Shown in pieces: positions 8,656 to 15,638 of a stretch of 15,638 nt of DNA. Position 1 is the stretch's first letter, and each line of letters opens with the position of its first letter. Where the stretch lies: contig JBQTIA010000020.1 of the NCBI GenBank assembly GCA_052388455.1, positions 1 to 15,638 of the forward strand, written 5' to 3'. The stretch is from CAZSNH01 sp052388455. GTDB taxonomy: Bacteria; Pseudomonadota; Alphaproteobacteria; Rhizobiales; Hyphomicrobiaceae. The notes under the pieces were generated by a model. It did not search any database. It had not been told where the DNA came from and worked only from the letters and a program-made list of their open reading frames with translations. A program made the translations under genes and the position numbers.

Positions 8656-10443
8656 CTAAGGGTCCGAACTCTTCTCCCGCATCCGCTCGCAGGCCCACTT
8701 GTAGCCCGCCTCGTAAAGCTCCCGGTGACGGTGCCAGTCGAGGAAGCCGATCTCGGGGGGAATGGGCGGCACCAGCAGCAGGTCGTCCGGCGTCAGGTGG
8801 CGGTGGTAGTCGTCGCGATTGGCCATCAGCGAGCGCATCAGCACGGTGATCAGGCTCGGCGCGGGCGGCAGCTTCGACTGTCCGAACGGGATCAGCAGGC
8901 GCTTCAGCAGCTCGGCGCGCTTGGGAAGACTGTCGTAGGATACGTCGAAGCGCTCCATTTCGGGCACCAGGAAGCTGACGACCACGTTGGGTCCGCTTTT
9001 CAGCTCGTGCATCAGGCGGATCGGCACATTGTCGAGCAGCCCTCCGTCGACCAGCATCTCGCCCTCGGCGGTGTAGATCGGCGGCAGCAGCACGGGGATC
9101 GAGCCCGAAGCCCTGACCGCCGTCCAAAGGTCGCCGCGCCGGTGCACGTGCAGGGCGAAGGTCGAGAGGTTGGTCGAGACGGCGAAATAGGGCAGCCACA
9201 GGTCCTCGATGTCGTTGCCGCCGAAGTAGCGCTTCAACTGTGCATCGAAGTGGCCGTGATCGATGAGCGAATAGCGGGGCAGGGTGTAGCGCCGCATGGC
9301 GCGGTTGGCGACGAACATGTCGTGGATGGACTCGACGATCTCGTCCGGCGCCGTGCGCAGCAGGAAGGCCGCGGTCATGGCGCTGCCGGCCGAGGTGCCG
9401 CCGAGCATATCGAAGCTCATCCCGGCTTCGGTCAGCGCGCGATAGACCCCGACGTGGGTGGCGCAGAGCGCGCCGCCGCCGCACGCGACCAGCCCCCGCG
9501 CCGTGCCGGCGATGAACCGCTCCAGCCGCTCCACATCCTCGTCGCGGTCGATCGCCACGTGATGGTGCATGGCGACCGCGCGGCCGGCGAGCCAGCGCCG
9601 CGTGCCGGCGACCCGCGTGCGGCGCTGGTGGACGAGCACGAGGCGGCGGGCGTCGGGGGCGAGCAGCTCGGCGGCGCGCTGCTCCAGCGGATTGGGATCG
9701 GTATTCGATGCGTGCCAGCCGACGGCGATCACCAGGTCGGCATGGCGGATGGCCTTCTCGGTCCAGGCGGTCACCTCGTCGTCGGCGACGTAGATCACGT
9801 AGCTGGAGCGCATTTCGAGGTCGTTCAGCGCCCGCGTCGTCGACGAGGTGTCGAGCCCGCCGGTCTGGCCGGTGATGCCGGCGACCGTTTCCGCCGTGAC
9901 CACGGCGACGCGGCTGGAGCGACCGAGCACGGCGACGAAGCGGTCGAGGAACGGCTGCGGCAGCGGTCCCCCCCCGGCTCGGATCACGGTGATCGTGCGC
10001 GGGCGCGGATCGGGCGGCTTGCGCACGGCGGCGGTCGTCGAGGCGAGGCGGCCGGCCAGCGTCAGGGCCAGCGACCGCCAGATGTCCGGGTCGCGCGCCG
10101 ACAGCTCGTCGAACTCCTCGCGGCCCAGCCGAAGCGCGAGGCCGTCGCGCAGGGCGCGCACCGTCGCCGTCCGTGTGCCGCCGGTGAGAAATGCGATCTC
10201 GCCCACCGGCTGTCCGGGTCCGATTTCGGCGATCGGGTCTCGGCGGCCGTCCTTGCTGACGACGAAGCGTCCCGAGACGATGACGAACAGCGCATCCGCC
10301 GGTTCGCCCTGGCGGACGAGCACCTCGCCGCGCCGAACCGACAGCTTCTCGCAGCGCTCCGCGAGCGCCCGCTTCTGCGGCCCGTCGAGCCCGCTGAGCA
10401 GCTCGATGCCGTCGAAGCCATCGCTGTCGGTGAGCTTTTGCAT
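8656..10443 (-). CDS. Patatin-like phospholipase with an N-terminal cyclic-nucleotide-binding domain
   Basis: This 595-residue protein is of the NTE/RssA type. Residues about 10-135 form a cyclic-nucleotide-binding-like domain (GEVLVRQGEPADALFVIVSG, then GEIAFLTGGTRTATV as the phosphate cassette with Arg91). Residues about 150-310 form a Rossmann-like linker domain as in neuropathy-target-esterase relatives. The patatin domain holds the oxyanion-hole glycines CGGGA (321-325), the nucleophile GTSAG with Ser351, SGSIPVLLPP (446-455) and the dyad Asp in DGG (466-468). Such enzymes hydrolyse (lyso)phospholipids or other acyl esters; ligand control by cNMP is inferred. The usual Arg or Lys and Gly after GGG (GGGxRG) are replaced here by LC. 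The ATG at 10443 is the first in frame. It is divergent from the second patatin gene. Confidence 0.92.
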   Translation of the reverse strand: MQKLTDSDGFDGIELLSGLDGPQKRALAERCEKLSVRRGEVLVRQGEPADALFVIVSGRFVVSKDGRRDPIAEIGPGQPVGEIAFLTGGTRTATVRALRDGLALRLGREEFDELSARDPDIWRSLALTLAGRLASTTAAVRKPPDPRPRTITVIRAGGGPLPQPFLDRFVAVLGRSSRVAVVTAETVAGITGQTGGLDTSSTTRALNDLEMRSSYVIYVADDEVTAWTEKAIRHADLVIAVGWHASNTDPNPLEQRAAELLAPDARRLVLVHQRRTRVAGTRRWLAGRAVAMHHHVAIDRDEDVERLERFIAGTARGLVACGGGALCATHVGVYRALTEAGMSFDMLGGTSAGSAMTAAFLLRTAPDEIVESIHDMFVANRAMRRYTLPRYSLIDHGHFDAQLKRYFGGNDIEDLWLPYFAVSTNLSTFALHVHRRGDLWTAVRASGSIPVLLPPIYTAEGEMLVDGGLLDNVPIRLMHELKSGPNVVVSFLVPEMERFDVSYDSLPKRAELLKRLLIPFGQSKLPPAPSLITVLMRSLMANRDDYHRHLTPDDLLLVPPIPPEIGFLDWHRHRELYEAGYKWACERMREKSSDP

Positions 10444-10535
10444 CGCTGGCGGTCGTGCCTGCTCCCTGCTGCGGTCTCGTCCGTCCCCGCGTGGCGGCGG
10501 TTAACGCCCTGACGGTGAGCGAATTCTCTCGCGGC

Positions 10536-10541
10536 AGTATA
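10536..10541 (-). promoter_or_regulatory. Possible -10 box for the CNB-patatin gene
   Basis: TATACT on the minus strand is one base from the consensus TATAAT and lies about 93 bp before the start codon in the divergent spacer. No good -35 is found at the expected distance, so support is weak. On the plus strand the same place reads TATAGC (10538-10543), which could serve the opposite gene. Confidence 0.25.
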
Positions 10542-10619
10542 GCCCTTCCGTCACAATGGCGCCCATGACCAATGCTCCGGATGCTTTTCGGCGGAGCAAA
10601 ACGAAGTCAGTTCAAACCG

Positions 10620-11813
10620 ATGCGTTACGGCCTCGTCATCGTCGGCTCTCTGGCCTCAGCCGCCTGCGCCACGCTGCCGACGCGTGTGGTCGTGCCTGAA
10701 ATGCTGCTCAGCGAGGCGAGCCTGCCGGGGCTCGAAGGGACGCGGGTCTGGGGAGACGCGCCCGCCGCCGACATCGAACGGTTCCTGCAGGCGGACCAGG
10801 CGGCGATCCGCGAGAAGTACCGTCGCAAGGTGGCGACCGGCGAAGGCTATGAATCGCACATCCTGGCGCTGTCGGGCGGCGCCGACGACGGGGCCTTCGG
10901 GGCTGGTCTGCTGGTCGGATGGGGTGAGGCCGGAACGCGGCCGGATTTCGATCTCGTCACCGGCATCAGCGCCGGGGCGCTGATCGCGCCGCTGATCTTC
11001 GTCGGCAAGGAGTATGACGACGAGCTGGCCAGCGTCTTCACCACCCACACATCGAGCGAGATCTACACGGCCAACGTGCTCGCGGGCATCCTCGGCGGCG
11101 CGGCGGTCGCCGACTCGGGGCCGCTCGGGAAGCTGATCGAGCGGTACGTCACGGCGTCGCTCGTTCAGCGCGTGGCCGAGGAGCGGGCCAAGGGCCGCCT
11201 GCTGATCATCGGCACGACCAACCTCGACGCCCAGCGGCCGGTATTCTGGGACATGGGGAAGATCGCGTCGCGCGGCGGCGCGAGGTCGCTTGAAATCTTC
11301 CGCAAGGTGCTGCTCGCCTCGGCCTCGATCCCAGGCGTCTTTCCGCCGGTTCACTTCGCCGTCAAGGCCGCCGGTCAGACCTACGACGAGCTGCACGTCG
11401 ACGGCGGGGCCACCCGCGCCGTGTTCCTTTCGCCCTCGGGGTTCAGTTTCAAAAGCGTCGACCGCATCGTCGGGCGCCGTATCAAGCGGCAGCTCTTCGT
11501 CATCCGCAACGGCAAGATGGGACCGGAATATGCCGCCTCGCGGGAAACCACGCTCGGCATCGCGCAGCGCAGCCTGGAGACGCTGACCAAGAACCAGGGC
11601 ATCGGAGATCTGGTGCGCATGTATGCGCGCGCGAAGTCGGACGGGATCGACTACAACCTGATCGCCGTGCCGGACAGCTTCAAGGCCGAGCGGCCGGAGC
11701 CGTTCGATGCCGGATACATGCGGTCGCTCTATGCGGAGGGATATCGGACCGGAAAGGATGGCGTCGCATGGCTGAAGACGCCGCCGGGGTTTGCCTCCGC
11801 GTCGTCCGATTAG
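10620..11813 (+). CDS. Patatin-like phospholipase, predicted lipoprotein
   Basis: This 397-residue patatin-family hydrolase has an export signal. From the ATG at 10620 it begins MRYGLVIVGSLASAAC, a short lipoprotein-type signal with Cys16 as the lipidation site; Ser at -3 makes the lipobox imperfect. The catalytic parts are all present: oxyanion loop LSGGADDGAFGAG (84-96), nucleophile GISAG with Ser117, ASIPGVFPP (235-243) and the dyad Asp in DGG (261-263). A membrane-bound periplasmic phospholipase or esterase is likely; the substrate is unknown. Upstream ATGs at 10572 and 10581 are in frame but would put 13-16 residues ahead of the signal. It faces away from the other patatin gene with 176 bp between starts. 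The two proteins share motifs only, so they are not a recent duplication. Confidence 0.88.
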   Translation: MRYGLVIVGSLASAACATLPTRVVVPEMLLSEASLPGLEGTRVWGDAPAADIERFLQADQAAIREKYRRKVATGEGYESHILALSGGADDGAFGAGLLVGWGEAGTRPDFDLVTGISAGALIAPLIFVGKEYDDELASVFTTHTSSEIYTANVLAGILGGAAVADSGPLGKLIERYVTASLVQRVAEERAKGRLLIIGTTNLDAQRPVFWDMGKIASRGGARSLEIFRKVLLASASIPGVFPPVHFAVKAAGQTYDELHVDGGATRAVFLSPSGFSFKSVDRIVGRRIKRQLFVIRNGKMGPEYAASRETTLGIAQRSLETLTKNQGIGDLVRMYARAKSDGIDYNLIAVPDSFKAERPEPFDAGYMRSLYAEGYRTGKDGVAWLKTPPGFASASSD

Positions 11814-11861
11814 GACGGCGGACCATAAGCTGGCTATGCCGGCGCCGGCGTGTCGGCTCTG

Positions 11862-11957
11862 TCAGCCGGCCACCTTGCCGAGCCACCAGACGAACACGCC
11901 GAAGGCGGGTCCGAAGATGCCGACGTAGCTCAGGACGAGGATTGTGGTCTCTGTCAT
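11862..11957 (-). CDS. 31-residue hydrophobic membrane peptide
   Basis: This short frame reads MTETTILVLSYVGIFGPAFG and then VFVWWLGKVAG, a single membrane helix with an aromatic WW near one interface and a basic end. 28 of 31 codons end in G or C, well above random expectation and similar to real genes here. It follows the gene at 12024-12425 on the same strand with a 66-bp gap and in the same reading frame. A GTG at 12020 would extend it to 52 residues (PRSAEWLRGDPVQFAARFDD added), but G/C at third positions is lower there. No good ribosome binding site precedes either start. I do not recognise a family, and function is unknown. Confidence 0.5.
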   Translation of the reverse strand: MTETTILVLSYVGIFGPAFGVFVWWLGKVAG

Positions 11958-12023
11958 ATCGTCGAAACGTGCGGCGAACTGGACCGGATCACCACGCAGC
12001 CACTCCGCCGACCGGGGCACGCC

Positions 12024-12425
12024 TCACGCCACGGCGGGCGGTGCCAGCTTCCCGCCGAGGGCATCCTCCAGCGCGCGGGCGAACTTCTGCGGATTGAAGC
12101 CCCAGCGGCTGTTGAGCCGCATGGTCGCCGCCACCACCAGCGCGTGCGGCACGAGCTGCGATCCATAGCGCTTGAGAAGCTCCTGCACCCGGCGGTTGGA
12201 AAACACCGAGATCAGACTTCGCAGGCGGAGCAGCACCGCGACCTTGGCGCGGGCGCCCTTGTGCACGCGGTCCCAGAACACCTCCTCGACGCGGCGGATT
12301 TCGTCCTCGCTGAACGATTGGGCGGCAGCGAGCAGCCGGCCACCGGCCAGCATCAGACGAAGGGCCAGGGCGAGGTCACGGGTTTCAATGGCGGGAACGT
12401 CGGTCGGATCGACGATGTCTGTCAT
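12024..12425 (-). CDS. Helical protein of unknown function
   Basis: This 133-residue protein has no motif I can name. It is nearly all helix by composition: LALALRLMLAGGRLLAAAQ, then SEDEIRRVEEVFWDRVHKG, VAVLLRLRSLISVFSNRRV, then a segment SRWGFNPQKFARALEDALGG. The first hydrophobic stretch is short and amphipathic rather than a clear membrane helix. The start ATG at 12425 has only a weak GGAAAT upstream; the open frame extends 11 codons more to 12458 without a better site. It is probably expressed with the small membrane peptide after it. Confidence 0.65.
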   Translation of the reverse strand: MTDIVDPTDVPAIETRDLALALRLMLAGGRLLAAAQSFSEDEIRRVEEVFWDRVHKGARAKVAVLLRLRSLISVFSNRRVQELLKRYGSQLVPHALVVAATMRLNSRWGFNPQKFARALEDALGGKLAPPAVA

Positions 12426-12503
12426 GATTTCCGTTCGCGCGGGTTGTTGATCGGGCACGGGGCAGACGACCCTCCAGGCTCGCGTGGGACCAGGGGGTCC
12501 GAT

Positions 12504-12713
12504 TCACGACGCGAAAACGAGCCAGGGTGATCCATGCAACAGAATGATGTCCTTCGGACGGCGCGATTCGACAAGGAAGTCGACGTCGAGGCCCACAAGT
12601 TTCCCATTGGGGTTCCGGACTTCGGCCGTCTGGAAGCGGAACTTTTCACCCTGGTTCGTGGCGATGACGCCTTGACCAAGCTGTTCATCGAAGCGGACGA
12701 TCTGACCTTGCAT
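12504..12713 (-). CDS. Cold-shock-domain-like small protein
   Basis: The 69-residue protein begins MQGQIVRFDEQLGQGVIATN, which matches the first strands of the cold-shock OB fold (compare GxIKWFNxxKGFGFI), followed by KFRFQTAEVRNPNGKLVGLDVDFLVE. The RNA-binding motifs are degenerate: RNP1 aromatic residues are missing (GQGVI) and RNP2 is KFRFQ instead of VFVH. It may therefore bind nucleic acid differently or not at all. The ATG at 12713 has AGGA five bases upstream, so I prefer it to the ATG at 12746. It has the same direction as its downstream neighbour at 12425. Confidence 0.75.
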   Translation of the reverse strand: MQGQIVRFDEQLGQGVIATNQGEKFRFQTAEVRNPNGKLVGLDVDFLVESRRPKDIILLHGSPWLVFAS

Positions 12714-12870
12714 GAGTTTCCTGCGGTCTGGTGTTGCGGATTTCAACGCTCGCCAGTGTGCCCGCAGTGATCAAGTGCCGCAGTTCCCTCGGTAACAGTC
12801 GACGGCCGGCTCGGAGGTCGCGATCGGGGCCAATCGATGGCTTCTGCCGGCCTCGGACGCCTTCTCCGGA

Positions 12871-13902
12871 TCAGCGGAAGAAGGCGTCGACGCGCATGCC
12901 CGGCAGCAGCGGCACCTGCCCGTCGAGGTCGATCGTCACTTCCATCACCTCCACGTCCGTCGCACGGCGCGGACCGCGGGGGCCGACCTTGGGGCCGGTG
13001 AGCGAGGGAGCGAGCTTCGACACCTTGCCGTCGAAGTCCTTGCCGGGGTGGGCGACCGAGCGCACGAACGCCTTCTGTCCGATCTTGACCTTGGCGACAT
13101 CACCCTCGTCGATCTCGGCTTTGACTCGCACCACCGACATGTCGCCCATGCTGACCAGCGGCACCTCGACGCTCGGAGAGACGATCTCGCCGTCCTTGGC
13201 GTTGACCTGGAGAACCGTGCCGGCACTCGGGGCCCGAATGCGGGTTTTTTCGAGTTGCGCTTCGGTGAGACGGACCTCGGTGCGTGCCGCGCTGACTTCG
13301 GATTCCGCATTGTTCGGCGCCGGCAGGTTCGACTTGGAAAGGGCCTTGATCGAGGCGAGGCGCTCGCGCTCCAGCCGCTCCTTGGCGTCCTTAAGGCGCC
13401 TGCGGGCGTCGGTGACCGACTGCTGATTGCTGGAGCCGGAGCGCTTGGCAGCGATGGCGTAGTCGAGTTCGATGCGGGCGCCGGTGATCGCGCGCTCGGC
13501 GGAATAGATGGCATCTTCGGACTTGCGGACATCGTCACGACCCGAGATGAAGGCATCCTCGCGATCCTTGCGCAGGGCTTCCGCCTTAACCTCGGCCGAC
13601 GAGAGCTTGGCGCGCGCTTCCTGATCGTCGAGGCGGATCAGCAGTTCGCCTTCCTCGACCCGGTCGTCGACCTTGACGAGAACTTCCTCGACCCGACCGA
13701 TGAGCGTGGTGCCGAGGCGGATTTCGCCGGATTTCGGTTCGACGCGACCGGGGGCTGCGGCCACCCAGTTGACGGTCGCTTCGGTCGTCTCGGCGGGGGC
13801 GCTGTCATAGCCGCTCGACCCGCCGGATTTCTGGCCGATCAAGAGGTAACCGCCGCCGGCAACGACGGCCAGCAGGATGGCGATGGCAATATTCTTCAAC
13901 AT
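12871..13902 (-). CDS. DevB/HlyD-type membrane fusion protein of an ABC exporter
   Basis: This 343-residue periplasmic adaptor has an N-terminal membrane anchor (about 5-26), then the first lipoyl half (APGRVEPKSGEIRLGTTLIG, DDRVEEGELLIRLDD), a long Arg/Glu/Ala-rich coiled-coil hairpin (about 95-215, including DARRRLKDAKERLERERLAS), the second lipoyl half (IRAPSAGTVLQVNAKDGEIV) and a beta-barrel part ending LPGMRVDAFFR. Such proteins link an inner-membrane ABC permease to an outer-membrane channel. It lies 29 bp after the ATPase gene and is surely in one transcript with it. The pairing suggests export of a lipid, glycolipid or peptide, but no permease is adjacent. Confidence 0.92.
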   Translation of the reverse strand: MLKNIAIAILLAVVAGGGYLLIGQKSGGSSGYDSAPAETTEATVNWVAAAPGRVEPKSGEIRLGTTLIGRVEEVLVKVDDRVEEGELLIRLDDQEARAKLSSAEVKAEALRKDREDAFISGRDDVRKSEDAIYSAERAITGARIELDYAIAAKRSGSSNQQSVTDARRRLKDAKERLERERLASIKALSKSNLPAPNNAESEVSAARTEVRLTEAQLEKTRIRAPSAGTVLQVNAKDGEIVSPSVEVPLVSMGDMSVVRVKAEIDEGDVAKVKIGQKAFVRSVAHPGKDFDGKVSKLAPSLTGPKVGPRGPRRATDVEVMEVTIDLDGQVPLLPGMRVDAFFR

Positions 13903-13931
13903 GAGGGTCGGTCTTCTTTCCTGACTAAGGG

Positions 13932-14678
13932 TTAGGCAGCGGCCGAATGCTCGGTGGTGTTATCGCCCGGACGTCCGTCGGCGACAATACGTCCATCCTC
14001 GATACGGATAATCCGGTCGGCGTAGCCGAGTGTGCGGTGATCGTGCGTGACGGCGAGCACGGCGCGGTTGGGGTCCTTGGCGACCTTGGCCAGCAACTCC
14101 ATGACGGCCTTGCCGTTTTCGCTGTCGAGAGCGGCCGTCGGCTCGTCGGCGAGCACCACCGAGGGGCTGCCCGCCAGCGAGCGAGCGATGGCCACACGCT
14201 GCTTTTCTCCGCCCGACAGCTTCGAGGGGTAGGCGTTGATACGGTGCGACAGACCGACGGCGACGAGGGCGTCCTTCGCGGCTTCCATCGGATCGGCGAC
14301 CCGAGAGCCGCGCACATCGAGCGCCACCAGGACGTTCTCGTGGGCGGTCAGCGTGGGAAAGAGGTTGTAGGACTGGAACACGAAGCCGATGTGCTTGCGG
14401 CGAACGTCGGCCAAGCCTTCCGCGGATTTGCCGACGGCCTCCTCACCGGCGACCTTCAGGTTGCCGCTGGTCGCGGTCAGGATGCAGCCGAGAATGGAAA
14501 GGAGGGTCGTCTTGCCCGAGCCGGAGGGACCCATCAGCAGGGTCAGCTCGCCGGGACGCAGGTCCATGTCGACGCCCTTGAGAATCTTCAGTTCACCCGC
14601 TCCGGTCTCGATCGATTTCGTGATGCCGCGGGCTTCGAGGAGCGCGCGTCGTTTTCCGGTCTCGGCGGTTGCAGTCAT
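13932..14678 (-). CDS. ABC transporter ATP-binding protein, DevA/MacB/LolD type
   Basis: This 248-residue ATPase has every catalytic motif: Walker A GPSGSGKT (50-57), Q-loop FQSYNLFP (Q102), signature LSGGE (154-158), Walker B VVLADEP (174-180), D-loop and switch His212 (THDHR). The Q-loop form FQSYNLFPTLTAHENV is typical of the LolD/MacB/DevA group that powers type VII ABC exporters. The ATG at 14678 has a strong AGGGAGAG at correct spacing; the frame stays open upstream to 14951 without ABC-like sequence. It is followed by the DevB-like fusion protein. The expected four-helix permease (DevC/MacB type) is absent on both sides. Confidence 0.95.
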   Translation of the reverse strand: MTATAETGKRRALLEARGITKSIETGAGELKILKGVDMDLRPGELTLLMGPSGSGKTTLLSILGCILTATSGNLKVAGEEAVGKSAEGLADVRRKHIGFVFQSYNLFPTLTAHENVLVALDVRGSRVADPMEAAKDALVAVGLSHRINAYPSKLSGGEKQRVAIARSLAGSPSVVLADEPTAALDSENGKAVMELLAKVAKDPNRAVLAVTHDHRTLGYADRIIRIEDGRIVADGRPGDNTTEHSAAA

Positions 14679-14998
14679 AAGGTCTCTCCCTGCCCAAAAT
14701 CGTGCCGTTTGGTCGGCGGACGATGGCGCATGAGCGGATGATGCGCTGTTCCAGGCGGCACAGGTCCGTCGCCGGGCACACTGGTGGCGGACCATTGCCG
14801 TTCTAGCATCGACCGCAGCGGTTGTGTGCTCCACCCGAGGTCGGCCGCGGGGTCTGCAGCCGCTATATTTTCCCCCATATGAATGACGTCGACACGAGTA
14901 TGCCTCAACCGCGTCAGCCACCAAGGCACGCTGACAGGGTTCGTCCAACATAGTGAACGCGGTGGCGACCGCGCAATTCCCGCATCAACGTCGGAATA
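14679..14998. other. 320-bp gap between trmL and the ABC ATPase gene
   Basis: I see no convincing gene here. On the minus strand an AT-rich patch (about 14865-14885, GGGGGAAAATATAGC) may be part of the promoter for the exporter genes, but no clear -35/-10 pair can be fixed. A minus-strand frame of up to 84 codons (14675-14929) overlaps the ATPase start by ATGA. Only about 64% of its codons from the ATG at 14878 onward end in G/C and no ribosome site precedes it. No remnant of a permease C-terminus is visible. Confidence 0.6.
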
Positions 14999-15463
14999 CT
15001 ACTTCGGAAACGAGCCGGTCTGCCGGAGAGCCTCTCCCACCGCCATGGCGGCGGCGACCGCGATATTGAGCGAGCGCAGTCCCGGCCGGATCGGAATGGA
15101 CACCCGCGCGTCGGCCGCCTCGTGCACATGATCTGGCGCGCCGGAGCTTTCGCGGCCGAGCAGCAGCACGTCGTCGGGTCGAAACCGGAAATCGAGGTAC
15201 GACAGGCTGGCCCGGCTCGAGAGCAGGACGAGGCGCGGTGTCGGCGTGCGGGCGTGATGGCCTTCGTAAAAGCTCGTCCAACTCTCGTGGCGGGTGAGGG
15301 TGGCGTGATCCAGGTAGTCCAGGCCGGCCCGTTTGAGCGCGCGGTCGGAGAGGTCGAAGCCCGCCGGTCCGATGACGTCCACGGCAACGCCGACACACGC
15401 CGCCAGGCGGAGGATGGTGCCGGTGTTCTGCGGAATGTCGGGCTGATAGAGCGCGAGGCGCAT
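14999..15463 (-). CDS. trmL: tRNA (cytidine/uridine-34 2'-O)-methyltransferase
   Basis: This 154-residue SPOUT-class methyltransferase is the usual length of TrmL. TrmL 2'-O-methylates the wobble base of certain leucine tRNAs using SAM. The sequence begins MRLALYQPDIPQNTGTILRL, the family hallmark, and carries the knot motifs LLLGRESSGAP (100-110), ARVSIPI (119-125) and LRSLNIAVAAAMAVGEA (129-145). The ATG at 15463 is fixed by the conserved N-terminus and an AGG close upstream; the frame is open to 15616 only through repeat sequence. It makes SAH, the product sensed or recycled by methionine metabolism, but nothing shows it is co-regulated with the met operon. Confidence 0.95.
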   Translation of the reverse strand: MRLALYQPDIPQNTGTILRLAACVGVAVDVIGPAGFDLSDRALKRAGLDYLDHATLTRHESWTSFYEGHHARTPTPRLVLLSSRASLSYLDFRFRPDDVLLLGRESSGAPDHVHEAADARVSIPIRPGLRSLNIAVAAAMAVGEALRQTGSFPK

Positions 15464-15529
15464 GCCACCTGTTTCCCCATGACCGAGACCGGTGCCCCGT
15501 CGCCCGCAGGGGAATCGCTTTGGGACGTC

Positions 15530-15604
15530 GGTTGGGTCGCGGCACGAGACCCCACAACTTTGGTCGCTCGAGTTTGTTGGGTCTCCTTCGTCGACCCAAC
15601 CTAC
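15530..15604. repeat. Palindromic repeat, copy B, upstream of trmL
   Basis: It has the same two-hairpin plan and orientation as 4523-4616: GGTTGGGTCG, then CGAGACCCCACAAC, then GTTGGGTC (15576-15583) pairing with GACCCAAC (15593-15600), ending CTAC. The ends are nearly identical to copy A while the middle differs and is shorter. It lies 67 bp before the trmL start. Confidence 0.8.
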
Positions 15605-15638
15605 ATTTCGCGCCATATGCGATTGCCCTGCCGTCGAC

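Noticed and set aside
7551..8849. A 432-codon plus-strand frame overlapping the MlaC-like gene
   Set aside because: It is a different frame of the MlaC gene that then runs through the repeat island; no domain and no ribosome site.
8542..10512. A 656-codon open frame on the plus strand opposite the CNB-patatin gene
   Set aside because: The minus strand carries all patatin and cNMP-domain motifs. The antisense translation has skewed composition and no recognisable family.
14675..14929. Small minus-strand gene with an ATGA overlap to the ABC ATPase start
   Set aside because: The overlap is tempting, but only about 64% of codons end in G/C, no Shine-Dalgarno site precedes the candidate ATGs, and the peptide has no recognisable feature.

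Overview
This window looks like chromosomal DNA from a GC-rich alphaproteobacterium, probably of the order Hyphomicrobiales. I base this on the high third-position GC (about 89% in a hand-counted stretch of metH), the met gene order, the style of the MlaC, TrmL and DevA/DevB-like proteins, and dispersed palindromic repeats of the kind common in that group. The assignment rests on protein character only; there is no rRNA, tRNA or other taxonomic marker here.

Region 1 (1-6600, all minus strand) is a one-carbon/methionine operon. In transcription order it holds an ArsR-type regulator fused to a SAM-dependent methyltransferase, metF (4-bp overlap with the regulator), a palindromic repeat, the homocysteine-binding half of methionine synthase (metH N-part), a vapB-vapC toxin-antitoxin pair, and the folate/B12/SAM-activation half of methionine synthase (metH C-part), which runs off the left edge. 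MetF makes 5-methyl-tetrahydrofolate and the two MetH halves use it to methylate homocysteine. A near-perfect promoter with a 22-bp palindromic operator lies in front of the regulator and probably drives the operon. The vapBC pair sits between the two metH halves and is bracketed by a perfect 38-bp direct repeat. The repeat encodes the last 11 residues and the stop codon of both the MetH N-part and VapC.

Region 2 (6736-8655) carries two plus-strand envelope genes: an unrecognised two-helix membrane protein and a periplasmic MlaC/Ttg2D-like lipid carrier. A 447-bp non-coding stretch follows, built of nested palindromes and an imperfect direct repeat.

Region 3 (8656-11813) is a divergent pair of patatin-like phospholipases. 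One is cytoplasmic and carries a cyclic-nucleotide-binding domain (minus strand); the other is a predicted lipoprotein (plus strand).

Region 4 (11862-12713, minus strand) holds three small genes: a 31-residue membrane peptide, a helical protein of unknown function, and a cold-shock-like OB-fold protein. Region 5 (12871-14678, minus strand) has a DevA/MacB-type ABC ATPase followed by a DevB/HlyD-type membrane fusion protein, with no permease gene next to them. Region 6 holds trmL, a wobble-position tRNA methyltransferase, preceded by a second copy of the palindromic repeat found between metF and metH.

The strongest candidate for something undescribed is the toxin-antitoxin module embedded in a split metH between exact gene-end duplications. 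Next is the compact operator/leaderless start of the regulator-methyltransferase gene that heads the met operon.
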